Assembly: GCA_964575305.1 (NCBI GenBank)
Contig: CAZNPG010000003.1
Location: forward strand, 1-64,000
Origin: TMED112 sp964575305
GTDB taxonomy: Bacteria > Pseudomonadota > Gammaproteobacteria > Magnimaribacterales > TMED112
Direction of reading: 5' to 3'
DNA length: 64,000 bases
Below, piece by piece: positions 35,266 to 43,363 of the stretch; positions within the stretch are counted from its first letter, which is position 1; each line of letters starts with the position of its first letter. The notes beneath the pieces are model-generated. The model was not told the DNA's origin and did not search any database. It was given only the letters and a program-made list of their open reading frames with translations. Made by a program: the position numbers and the translations under genes.

Positions 35266-35720
35266 AAAGACTCCTTCCTGAGGTTGCAGACAATAATTTT
35301 CACGGACCAAAAATAGCTTTTTATTTTTTTATTTTTTTCATGGTGGTTAATACCGTGAGAAGTTCAATTCATTTTTTAGCTGATGATGCTGGTTTAAACT
35401 CCATAGCAAATATTATGATTTTTGAGGGAGAACCCGACCCAAATAAAGTCATCTATTTATTTGGATCACTTTGGGGAGAGATGCAATTATTATGTTGTTT
35501 GATTAGTTGGCTAGTAATCATAAGATATAAAAGTTTGGTGCCTTTAATGTACCTTGTTTGGCTACTGGAATGGGTTTTAAGGGAAACTATCATTAGGTAT
35601 AACCACGGTTTAGAAGCTATTTATAAAACAGGTGCAACACCGGGAAGTGATTACGCATTATTGATTATGGGTTTGTTATTAATTTTTTTTATAATGTCTT
35701 TAACAGAGAAGGTTAAGTGA
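35262..35720 (+). CDS. Four-helix membrane protein, unknown function
   Basis: 152 aa from a GTG start overlapping the DUF1330 stop (GTGA). Helices: IAFYFFIFFMVVNTVRSSIHF, LLCCLISWLVIIRY, LVPLMYLVWLLEWVLRETII (charged end) and YALLIMGLLLIFFIMSLT. Conserved-looking polar spots are the RSSIHF and LRETIIRYNHG segments. I recognise no named family. It sits in the acyl-CoA dehydrogenase operon and overlaps the MBL-fold gene by 4 bases. Confidence 0.7.
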   Translation: MKRLLPEVADNNFHGPKIAFYFFIFFMVVNTVRSSIHFLADDAGLNSIANIMIFEGEPDPNKVIYLFGSLWGEMQLLCCLISWLVIIRYKSLVPLMYLVWLLEWVLRETIIRYNHGLEAIYKTGATPGSDYALLIMGLLLIFFIMSLTEKVK

Positions 35721-36772
35721 AAATTATTAAGCGCACATTAATAGCAGTAGTTGCTTTCACCATATTAGTATTTTTACTTTTACAGAATCATTCAATTCAA
35801 GATAGATTATTTGGCAATGCAGTTAAACAGCTTCTTGCTACAAATAAAATCTTTATGGATGATGCTTTGTCGGTTGCGGTTTGTGGTTCTAGAGCACCTT
35901 TACCTAGCCCTAATCGTGCAGAAACATGTTTGCTTGTTCAAGCCGGTTCTTTAAAATTTATTTTTGATTCTGGGGAGGGTAGTGCAGCTAATTTACAAAG
36001 TTGGGGCACAGATTATTCTGATTTAGAAGCAGTAATATTAAGTCATTTACATTCTGATCATATAAGTGATGTGCCAGAAATACAGTTCCAATCCTGGTTG
36101 CTGGGTAGAAAAGAACCACTTTCTGTTTTGGGTCCAGTTGGTACTACCTCAACACTAGAAGGATTTAGGCTAGCTTATGAACTAGATGCTTACTATAGAA
36201 GCGAGCATCATGGCAATGAGATTCTACCAATAGAAGCATATGGCTATGATGTCGTTGAATTTGATGGAAATAGTGCAGTAATTTTCCAAAACGAAGATAC
36301 AACAATCACTGCTTTTAAGGTTGATCATAATCCTGTTGATCCATCCTATGCGTTTAAAGTCGAATACAAAGATAGAGCTATGGTTATAAGTGGCGATACT
36401 ATTGCTCTAGACATTATGGTTGAGTACTCAAAAGGTGTAGATGTTTTGCTTCATGATGCACTTGCCAAACCATTAATACAAACTATGGAAAAAATTGCAT
36501 ATGAAGAAGGTAATAATGTGCTTTCAAAAGTTTTATTTGATATTCAGGATTATCATGCGGACACAATAGAGGTTGCGCAAATTGCAAAAGATGCAGATGT
36601 TGACCTATTAGTTTTCTACCACCTTATACCAGCGCCACGTAATTATATTAGTGAAAAAATGTTTCTTCGTGGAGTAGACGATATTTTATCTAATTATTAT
36701 GTTTCTGAGGATGGTACTTTAGTGACTTTGCCAGCAAGCTCAGATGAAATCTTGATCGATACAATTAATTAA
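35717..36772 (+). CDS. Membrane-anchored MBL-fold metallohydrolase (RNase Z-like)
   Basis: 351 aa from a GTG start (GTGA overlap). N-terminal membrane helix (LIAVVAFTILVFLLLQ) puts the catalytic domain outside the cytoplasm or tethers it. Metal motif HLHSDH, preceded by FDSGEGSAANLQ, then FKVDHNP, MVISGDT and LHDAL as further ligand regions, and FYHLIP. The order matches RNase Z/arylsulfatase-like MBL enzymes that hydrolyse esters rather than RNA when exported. Converges on the PQQ-type dehydrogenase gene by 4 bases. Confidence 0.85.
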   Translation: MKIIKRTLIAVVAFTILVFLLLQNHSIQDRLFGNAVKQLLATNKIFMDDALSVAVCGSRAPLPSPNRAETCLLVQAGSLKFIFDSGEGSAANLQSWGTDYSDLEAVILSHLHSDHISDVPEIQFQSWLLGRKEPLSVLGPVGTTSTLEGFRLAYELDAYYRSEHHGNEILPIEAYGYDVVEFDGNSAVIFQNEDTTITAFKVDHNPVDPSYAFKVEYKDRAMVISGDTIALDIMVEYSKGVDVLLHDALAKPLIQTMEKIAYEEGNNVLSKVLFDIQDYHADTIEVAQIAKDADVDLLVFYHLIPAPRNYISEKMFLRGVDDILSNYYVSEDGTLVTLPASSDEILIDTIN

Positions 36773-37872
36773 CCTTGATAGACTACTTTAAAAATTGAAT
36801 CGGATGTATCGTCTGAAATTAACATACTGCCATCTTTGAGGAATAAAGGAGTTACAGGAGTGCCCCAAGATTCTTCACCCTGCAACCATCCATCTATGAA
36901 TGTTTCTGAAGATATCACTTCACCATCCTCAAATTTCATAAATAGTACTTTATAACCAACTTTTTTTGACCGATTCCAAGAGCCATGTTGAGCAACAAAA
37001 GCACCATTTTTAAAATATTTTGGGAAACTATCACCAGAATAGAACTTTATACCTAGAGGTGCTGTGTGTGCTTGAAATTCCCAAACAGGTTTGTTGTATT
37101 CAAAATCTTCAGATCTCTCGAAAGAATCATCATCAATACTTTTTCCATGCACAAAAGGAAACCCAAAATGATCGCCCTTTGCACTTACTCTATTTAATTC
37201 ACAGGGTGGTATATCGTCACCCATCCAATCTCTACCATTGTCTGTAAAATGCATCTCACCTGTTTCTGGATGCCAGTCAAAACCGACACTATTTCTTACA
37301 CCGTCAGCAAAAATTTCTAATACACCATTATTGAGTCTGAGAATTGTTCCATATCTTTGGTCATCTTCATCACAGACATTGCATGGAACACCTTCTGATA
37401 TATAGAGTGCTCCATCAGGCCCAAAATCTATCCATTTCCATCCATGCCAAGATTTTTTTAAAGGATTCCACATATTTTTTCTTGGTAAATCATCAAAGAA
37501 TATCTTAGAAACAAGCACTTCTTCTGATAGTAATTTTTTTTCGACGTTTTCAAAAATATGAATAGTATCTGTTTCTGCTATATATAGATCTCCATCTTTT
37601 AAAGCTACACCTGTAGGCATGTCTAAATCAGAAACAATTACTGTCACATCATTTAGATCTGATTTATTTATTGCATAGACTTGTCCCGCATTTCGCGTGC
37701 CAACAAAAATAAAATTTACGCCTTCAACCATTTGGCGAGGATTATCTATATCTGCTACGTATTCTTCAATTACAAAGCCTTCTGGTACATTTAATTTACT
37801 AACATCAGACCATAGGAAAGGCATTAGAACTAATGTCATTAGAGTTAATATTTTTTTGTGTAAGTAGAACAT
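36769..37872 (-). CDS. PQQ-type sugar (sorbosone-like) dehydrogenase, secreted
   Basis: 367 aa with a signal peptide (LTLMTLVLMPFLWS) and a six-bladed beta-propeller of the soluble glucose/L-sorbosone dehydrogenase type. Markers are IDNPRQMVEG, DLYIAETDTI, WIDFGPDGALYIS, RNSVGFDWHPETGEMHFTDNGRDWMGDD, shown in part, and NGAFVAQHGSWNRSKKVGY. Paired cysteines in CNVCDED may form a disulfide. Oxidises an aldose or aldehyde in the periplasm if PQQ is bound; no PQQ biosynthesis gene is in the window. Monocistronic. Confidence 0.85.
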   Translation of the reverse strand: MFYLHKKILTLMTLVLMPFLWSDVSKLNVPEGFVIEEYVADIDNPRQMVEGVNFIFVGTRNAGQVYAINKSDLNDVTVIVSDLDMPTGVALKDGDLYIAETDTIHIFENVEKKLLSEEVLVSKIFFDDLPRKNMWNPLKKSWHGWKWIDFGPDGALYISEGVPCNVCDEDDQRYGTILRLNNGVLEIFADGVRNSVGFDWHPETGEMHFTDNGRDWMGDDIPPCELNRVSAKGDHFGFPFVHGKSIDDDSFERSEDFEYNKPVWEFQAHTAPLGIKFYSGDSFPKYFKNGAFVAQHGSWNRSKKVGYKVLFMKFEDGEVISSETFIDGWLQGEESWGTPVTPLFLKDGSMLISDDTSDSIFKVVYQG

Positions 37873-37954
37873 TTTATGCTAGTCTAATTCCCCATTGTTT
37901 TTAATGCTTTAAGCATAATATATGGTAATAATAGAAATATAAACAAGGAAAAAT

Positions 37955-40420
37955 ATGAACAAAATATTCCAATTAATTTTTTTAACTATAACAACCCTAA
38001 ATGCATATCCAGAAATGCAAAATATTCCCCCTGAGGTCTTAGAAAAAATGCCTGAAGAGATGAGAAAAAAAATGGGTATGGAGGAAGAAAGTAAGGATTA
38101 TGAAACTATTCAGGAATTCCTAGATGATGGAGATTATGAAACCAGCGAAGGTTTTCTGAAGTTATATAAAAATACAGAAGACGACGAATATTTTTTAGAG
38201 CTCAGAGAAGATGAATTAAATAAAGAATTTATCTATTTTGCATATTCTATGAATGCGCCCCAAGCTGCAGGTACTGCGGGTGGTACGCTACGAGATGGTT
38301 ATATATTAGAATTTAGAAGATTTAAAGATGGTCTGAGTTTACATAAAAAGAATACTAATTTTTCTAATGAAACTGATAACAACATAGGCAAAGCAGATCT
38401 TACTAATGTGTTTGAAGCTTTTTTAGATAAATTTGATATTGTGGTTGAAGAAGATGACACATTAATAATTTCTGTTAATGATTTATTTTTGTCTGAAACT
38501 TTATCAGCAGTGTCTCCTAATCTTCCAAGACAATTTAGAGAGTTTGTTGATCTTGACTTAGGGAGACTAGATGACAGCAAGACATTCATAAACCAAGTAC
38601 GAAATTACCCTAAAAATACTGCTGTAGAAGTAACTTATGGATTTGCTAATGCAACACCAAATCAAAGAAATGCAGTATATGCCGTGGCTGATGCAAGATT
38701 TACCTCTATAGTTTCTAGGCACCTTTTTGTTGAGATGCCTGATGACAATTTTGAACCAAGAGTAGCTGACCAAAGAGTGGGTTACTTTTCTCAAAGAGTT
38801 ACAGACATGTCTACTTACGATAATTACCCCCAAAGAGACCTGATCAACAAATGGAGATTAATTAAAAAGGATCCAAGTGCTGAATTGTCTGAGCCTGTAG
38901 AGCCAATTGTATTTTGGGTAGATAAAGCGACACCTGAAGAAATTAAACCTATGATTGTTAAGGGTATTGAGGCTTGGAATATTGCATATGAAAGAGCTGG
39001 ATTTAAAAATGCTGTAGTTGCAAAGATCCAACCAGATGACGCTGAATGGGATGCTGGTGATGTGCAATACAATGTTGTTAGATGGTCATCGTCTCCAAGA
39101 CCTGCATTCTCAGGATATGGCCCAAGTATTGCAAACCCAAGAACTGGAGAATTAATAGCAGCAGATATTGTGCAAGAATTTAATGCTATCAAGAGAGGGT
39201 ATAACTACAGAAAACTATGGGGTTGGACCGCTGAAAATGATCCTCTTGAGCAGTGGATGATTAGTCTTACTATGCATGAAGTTGGCCATACCATTGGTTT
39301 GAGACATAACTTTAGTGCTAGTTATCTATACGGCCCAAGAGAAGTGCACGACAGAAATATAACTGGTGGCGCCACAATTTCATCAATAATGGATTACGAC
39401 CCGATAAATATTGCTCCTCCAGGCATAGAGCAAGGAAATTACTTTCCTACTGAGCCAGGTGAATATGACAGATGGGCTATTGAGTTTGCCTACACACCTA
39501 ACCTATCAGATGAAGAAAGAGCCAATTTATTAGCTTTATCAGTTTTGCCAGCATATACATATGGAACTGATGGAGATGCTATGGGGACTCCAGGAAGAAA
39601 CATAGACCCTAGAGCTAGAAGGGGCGATATGTCTAATGATGTTGTGACATATACAGCGGATAGGTTTATTACACTTGATAATAAAATAGCTGAGCTACCT
39701 GAAATTTATTCAGATGAAGGTGAAACTAAAAATGATTTCACTAGTTCTTTTTATAGCTTAGTTGGTGATAAAGGAAGATTCATGGATATTGTTGCTGGCC
39801 AAATAGGTGGTGTTTATGTCACAAAGCTTGTTAATGGACAGGATGAGGAAAATGCCTATGAGCCTGTACCATACGAAAAACAAAAAGCAGCCATGAACTT
39901 AATAACAACGAAATTCTTTGCTAATGGTGTTTGGACCTTTGATCCAAAAATTCTCAAAAACTTACAAAGAGAAAAGAGAGCTACTGGCTATTCGAGCAGA
40001 GGAAATGAAGATCCTCAATTACATGATATGGTGCTTGGCATGCAAGGTAGAGTATTAGCATCGCTATTACACCCAAATGTTATGACTAGACTAGTAGATT
40101 CAGCACAATACGGTAATACTTACATGCCTGCTGAAGTTCTTCAGGATATTTTCGATGGTATTTTTGTTAAAGGTGAAATGCCTGATACATTCAAAAGAAA
40201 TCTTCAGTCAGCTTATGTAGACGGTTTGATCAATGTATTTGCTGAAGACAGTGATTATGATGATATAGCAAAGGCTTCTGTATTTAGCTCACTAACCGAT
40301 ATACAGAAATTTACCAAAGGAACATCGAGAGACCCAGGAGTAAAAGCCCATTATCAATATCTAAACTGGAAAGTTACAAACTTCTTAGAAGGTAAGGTAT
40401 TTAACCTACTAGAAGAATAA
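37955..40420 (+). CDS. Secreted zinc metalloprotease, metzincin-like (DUF5117/DUF4953 type)
   Basis: 821 aa with a signal peptide (IFQLIFLTITTLNAYP). Zinc motif MHEVGHTIGLRHNF gives His441, Glu442, His445 and His451, the extended HExxHxxGxxH of metzincins. SIMDYDPINIAPP after it supplies the Met-turn. The N-terminal half (about 70-260) holds the family's DUF5117-like strands (EDDEYFLELREDELNKEF, GYILEFRRF) and the C-terminal part (about 530-790) the DUF4953 region. Such proteins in marine bacteria are probably exported peptidases; the target is unknown. Followed by tRNA-Val after 6 bases. Confidence 0.85.
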   Translation: MNKIFQLIFLTITTLNAYPEMQNIPPEVLEKMPEEMRKKMGMEEESKDYETIQEFLDDGDYETSEGFLKLYKNTEDDEYFLELREDELNKEFIYFAYSMNAPQAAGTAGGTLRDGYILEFRRFKDGLSLHKKNTNFSNETDNNIGKADLTNVFEAFLDKFDIVVEEDDTLIISVNDLFLSETLSAVSPNLPRQFREFVDLDLGRLDDSKTFINQVRNYPKNTAVEVTYGFANATPNQRNAVYAVADARFTSIVSRHLFVEMPDDNFEPRVADQRVGYFSQRVTDMSTYDNYPQRDLINKWRLIKKDPSAELSEPVEPIVFWVDKATPEEIKPMIVKGIEAWNIAYERAGFKNAVVAKIQPDDAEWDAGDVQYNVVRWSSSPRPAFSGYGPSIANPRTGELIAADIVQEFNAIKRGYNYRKLWGWTAENDPLEQWMISLTMHEVGHTIGLRHNFSASYLYGPREVHDRNITGGATISSIMDYDPINIAPPGIEQGNYFPTEPGEYDRWAIEFAYTPNLSDEERANLLALSVLPAYTYGTDGDAMGTPGRNIDPRARRGDMSNDVVTYTADRFITLDNKIAELPEIYSDEGETKNDFTSSFYSLVGDKGRFMDIVAGQIGGVYVTKLVNGQDEENAYEPVPYEKQKAAMNLITTKFFANGVWTFDPKILKNLQREKRATGYSSRGNEDPQLHDMVLGMQGRVLASLLHPNVMTRLVDSAQYGNTYMPAEVLQDIFDGIFVKGEMPDTFKRNLQSAYVDGLINVFAEDSDYDDIAKASVFSSLTDIQKFTKGTSRDPGVKAHYQYLNWKVTNFLEGKVFNLLEE

Positions 40421-40426
40421 TTATTT

Positions 40427-40503
40427 AGACCCGTAGCTCAGTTGGCTAGAGCGCTGCCTTGACATGGCAGAGGTCGTTGGTTCAAGTCCAATCGGGTCTA
40501 CCA
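40427..40503 (+). tRNA. tRNA-Val (anticodon GAC), CCA encoded
   Basis: Acceptor strands AGACCCG (40427-40433) and CGGGTCT (40493-40499) pair perfectly. Anticodon stem CTGCC/GGCAG encloses TTGACAT, anticodon GAC. D-arm TAGCTCAGTTGGCTAGAGC, T-loop GTTCAAGT; CCA at 40501-40503 is encoded. Confidence 0.97.
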
Positions 40504-40504
40504 T

Positions 40505-40532
40505 TTGACTTAATATAAATATCTATTATATT
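40505..40532 (+). promoter_or_regulatory. Possible sigma70 promoter of pseudoazurin gene
   Basis: TTGACT (40505-40510), 16-base spacer, TATATT (40527-40532), directly after the tRNA-Val CCA and 24 bases before the pseudoazurin ATG. AT-rich context lowers certainty. Confidence 0.4.
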
Positions 40533-40556
40533 ACATCATAAATAAAACTTATATTT

Positions 40557-40988
40557 ATGAAAAAATTACTATTTATAACACTTTTAACGTTTTCAACACT
40601 AGCATCTAGTGCTGAGCATGAGGTAAAAATGCTCAATTTTGGTACAGATGGTGGAATGGTATTTGAGCCAGGTTTTCTCAAAGTTAATGTAGGTGATACG
40701 GTCAATTTCAAAGCAATTGATCTTACGCATAATACTGAATCTGTAGCTGGATTAATTCCTGATGGTGCTACAGGCTGGAAAGGTGAAATAAACGAGAATG
40801 TCAGTGTTGTGATTGATAAAGAGGGCGTTTACGTCTATCAATGTACACCTCATGTGATTCTAGGCATGGTTGGAGTCATACAAGCCGGCAACCCAGTAAA
40901 TAAAGACAAAGTAATGTCAGAGCTTGGAAAAATTACAATTGCTGTTAACGCAGAACGTTTAACTAACTATATGACACAAGTTAATTAA
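40557..40988 (+). CDS. Pseudoazurin (type I blue copper protein)
   Basis: 143 aa, signal peptide cleaved after LASSA, then a cupredoxin fold. Copper ligands are visible at the expected spacing: His58 (LTHNTES), Cys96 (VYQCTPH), His99 and Met104 (LGMVGVI). HEVKMLNFGTDGGMVFEPGF is the typical N-terminus. Carries single electrons in the periplasm between c-type cytochromes or quinone-linked systems and oxidases or denitrification enzymes; none of those partners is in this window. Converges on the alpha/beta hydrolase by 8 bases. Confidence 0.93.
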   Translation: MKKLLFITLLTFSTLASSAEHEVKMLNFGTDGGMVFEPGFLKVNVGDTVNFKAIDLTHNTESVAGLIPDGATGWKGEINENVSVVIDKEGVYVYQCTPHVILGMVGVIQAGNPVNKDKVMSELGKITIAVNAERLTNYMTQVN

Positions 40989-41820
40989 CAAAAATAACTT
41001 TAGCAGCAGCTTTAGACATTCTGGAGTTGCTGTGATCCACCCCATCTACTACCAAGAAACTCCAGTTATAGTTTAAATCGTTTTCTTCAACTATTTTTGT
41101 TGTATAACCAAAGAAGTTATTTGCCCTTTGAAATCTATTAAGACCTTGATTATTAGCGCCTTTTGATTGATTGACTGATGAAGAAACATCTGTATCTTCT
41201 GAACCTATATGGATATGAAGATCCATATTTAAGAAATTAATTACATTTTGAGAATTAAATTCTATTGGAGGATTATTGATTCCGTAAGGAAAATTTGAGC
41301 CATCTAGAAATGTATACCACCCTGCATTAGCAGCTACTGCTCTATTAACTTTGGGTTTATTAGAAAATAGAAGGTAACGATGCACAAATTGCGCGCCTGC
41401 AGAGTGTCCATATATGTCATAACTTTTCTGATTGAGGTTAAATAAAGGCTTAATGTAGTCAAATAGCAGGTCAATAGAGTTATTTAAGTATAGATTCGCT
41501 TCATCCCTTATTCTTCCACTAGATGTAGACATTTGTAGTGTATTAAAGCTTATAAACTGTGATCTTTTAAAATGTGGAGCAAATATGGCGTAATTTTGAT
41601 TTTTAGCGAGCTTAATCCATGTTTCTAGGTAATTATCTGCATTTCTAGAATTACCATGAATTACAAATAGCACCTTAGTATTTTCATTAATAATTTCTGG
41701 AAGGTGGTAATATACGTCTAAATTCGGTTTATCCCATAAGTCATATGTAAATTTATCTAATTTTGCTGGAAAACAAAATAAAGAAAAATATAAACCAAGA
41801 AAAAGTAAGTAACTCTTCAT
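40981..41820 (-). CDS. Secreted alpha/beta hydrolase
   Basis: 279 aa with a signal peptide (LLFLGLYFSLFCFPA). Nucleophile elbow YGHSAGAQF, HG oxyanion region FVIHGNSRNADNYL, and a late Asp (GVDHSN) with His as likely remaining triad members. Resembles polyhydroxybutyrate depolymerase-like or esterase D-like secreted hydrolases, but the substrate is unknown. The six TTGAACACT repeats lie upstream of its start, so they may belong to its promoter region. Confidence 0.75.
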   Translation of the reverse strand: MKSYLLFLGLYFSLFCFPAKLDKFTYDLWDKPNLDVYYHLPEIINENTKVLFVIHGNSRNADNYLETWIKLAKNQNYAIFAPHFKRSQFISFNTLQMSTSSGRIRDEANLYLNNSIDLLFDYIKPLFNLNQKSYDIYGHSAGAQFVHRYLLFSNKPKVNRAVAANAGWYTFLDGSNFPYGINNPPIEFNSQNVINFLNMDLHIHIGSEDTDVSSSVNQSKGANNQGLNRFQRANNFFGYTTKIVEENDLNYNWSFLVVDGVDHSNSRMSKAAAKVIFVN

Positions 41821-41873
41821 AATATTAAATACATTGTAACAACAGATAATAAATATTGAATAAATAATAAATT

Positions 41874-42049
41874 TTGAACACTATCTATTAACTGAAATCA
41901 CGATATAACGGTATTTTAAAAAATTTATTTATATTTTGAACACTATAAAAGCAACAAAAAAGCCATTATTTTTATTTTGAACACCAATTATATAAAAAAT
42001 TTGAACACTCTCTATATTTTGAACACTATAATTATAATATTTGAACACT
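41874..42049 (+). repeat. Array of six TTGAACACT repeats
   Basis: TTGAACACT begins at 41874, 41936, 42001, 42019 and 42041, plus TTGAACACC at 41977. All six are in the same orientation in 176 bases, mostly preceded by ATATT or ATTTT. Spacing is irregular (62, 41, 24, 18, 22). The 240-base gap 41821-42060 has no coding capacity. It lies 5' of the alpha/beta hydrolase gene and 3' of the GtrA-like gene, both on the minus strand, where the repeat reads AGTGTTCAA. Confidence 0.85.
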
Positions 42050-42060
42050 TAATAAATCAT

Positions 42061-42450
42061 TTAAGCTTTGTAAACAAAAGACTTTAGAAGAATATAATTT
42101 ACTGGTAAAACTATAATAATTGCAAAAATTACCTTAATTTGATCACTATATGAAAAAATTGATGAAATGTTATCAACTAGTAATGTAGCTAGAATCCCAC
42201 CTATTGAAAGTAGTAAAAACCTTTGAAAAGCATTGAAATTTATTGGTTTATTGAATGTGAATATAGCATTCAAGTAAAAAGAATTAATTAGAGCACAACT
42301 AAAACCACCTAAATTTGCTAAAAAGAATGAATAGCCTGATTTTATAAGGGATACAGCCAAAAAATAATGTATAAAAGTATTTATCAGACCAACAATACAA
42401 AATTTTATGAATATTTTATGATTCTTTCTTATGTATTCTTTTAACAACAT
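42061..42450 (-). CDS. GtrA-like flippase
   Basis: 129 aa from the ATG at 42450, which gives the usual GtrA beginning (basic IRKNHKIFIKFCIVGLINT, then four helices). A frame extending to 42501 would add residues coded inside the glycosyltransferase gene. Further helices are FFLANLGGFSCALINSFYLN, FLLLSIGGILATLLVD and VIFAIIIVLPVNYILLKSF. GtrA proteins are thought to flip undecaprenyl-linked glucose or other sugars. Overlaps the GtrB-like gene by 35 bases. Confidence 0.8.
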   Translation of the reverse strand: MLLKEYIRKNHKIFIKFCIVGLINTFIHYFLAVSLIKSGYSFFLANLGGFSCALINSFYLNAIFTFNKPINFNAFQRFLLLSIGGILATLLVDNISSIFSYSDQIKVIFAIIIVLPVNYILLKSFVYKA

Positions 42451-43348
42451 AAATAGGTCTTTCCTTAACTTCCATGTATATTCTGCCGATATATTCTCCA
42501 ATTAGGCCTATGCTTATTAGCTGTAAGCTACCTAAAAATAGTATGAAAACAAGGATAGATGCATATCCGGGTACATCTATACCAAATAGCAGTGTTCTTG
42601 TTATGATGATCAGAGCATAGATTAGGGAGATTATTGCAATTACCACTCCAATATAGGTCCAGATCTTTATTGGTAGCGAACTAAAGCTTGTAATACCATC
42701 AACAGCAAAATTCCATAATTTAGCTAGTGACCATTTTGTTTCACCTTTTTCCCTTTCTGGTCTTGAGTAGTTTACTGTCGTTGTTTTAAAGCCTACCCAA
42801 GTAAAAATGCCTTTCATAAATCTATTATTTTCTCTAAGACGTCTTATTTCTTGAACTACTTGTGATGTCATAGCTCTAAAATCGCCTACATTTTCAGGTA
42901 TTTGAATCTCAGAAAATGAGTTATGCGCTTTATAAAACCATTTAGCCGTTGTTCTTTTAAAGTAGCTATCTTTAGACCTATCAGTGCGTGTTGCAGTAAC
43001 AACTTCATACCCTTTTTGTATTTGTTGCAGCATCTCAGAGATAAGTTTTGGTGGATCTTGTAGATCAGAGTCCATAATAATTGCAATATCTGCAGAAAAA
43101 TTATCTAATCCTGCTGTAATAGCTGATTCTTTCCCAAAATTACGTGAAAACTCAATGATTTCTAATTCTCTAGCATTCTGTTGTTTTTTTAATGCATCTA
43201 ATGTTGAATCACTAGAACCATCGTCAATACATATAAATGAAAATTCAAACTCTGTTAGATCATTAAGAGTCTTATCTATATCAGTAAAAAAGATATCTAC
43301 ACTTTCTTCTTCATTGTAAAAGGGGACTATTATAGTTACAGTTTTCAT
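42416..43348 (-). CDS. GtrB-like polyprenyl-phosphate glycosyltransferase (GT2)
   Basis: 310 aa. GT2 catalytic domain with PFYNEEESVDIFF, CIDDGSSDSTLDAL, the DxD-region IIMDSDLQDPP and VGDFRAMTSQVVQEIRRL. Two C-terminal membrane helices follow (TYIGVVIAIISLIYALIIITR, ILVFILFLGSLQLISIGLIGEYIGR, shown in part). It transfers a sugar from a nucleotide donor to polyprenyl phosphate at the inner membrane. Works with the GtrA-like protein and probably with the divergent GT-C-like protein. Start is only 15 bases from the start of that gene. Confidence 0.92.
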   Translation of the reverse strand: MKTVTIIVPFYNEEESVDIFFTDIDKTLNDLTEFEFSFICIDDGSSDSTLDALKKQQNARELEIIEFSRNFGKESAITAGLDNFSADIAIIMDSDLQDPPKLISEMLQQIQKGYEVVTATRTDRSKDSYFKRTTAKWFYKAHNSFSEIQIPENVGDFRAMTSQVVQEIRRLRENNRFMKGIFTWVGFKTTTVNYSRPEREKGETKWSLAKLWNFAVDGITSFSSLPIKIWTYIGVVIAIISLIYALIIITRTLLFGIDVPGYASILVFILFLGSLQLISIGLIGEYIGRIYMEVKERPIYVVKRIHKKES

Positions 43349-43363
43349 AGTTGAATCTAGTTA

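Noticed and set aside
38299..39192. Several overlapping antisense frames in the metalloprotease gene
   Set aside because: They overlap each other in different frames and mirror the metalloprotease codons.
41874..42049. TTGAACACT array as a CRISPR
   Set aside because: The repeat unit is only 9 bases, spacing is irregular, and no cas genes are present.
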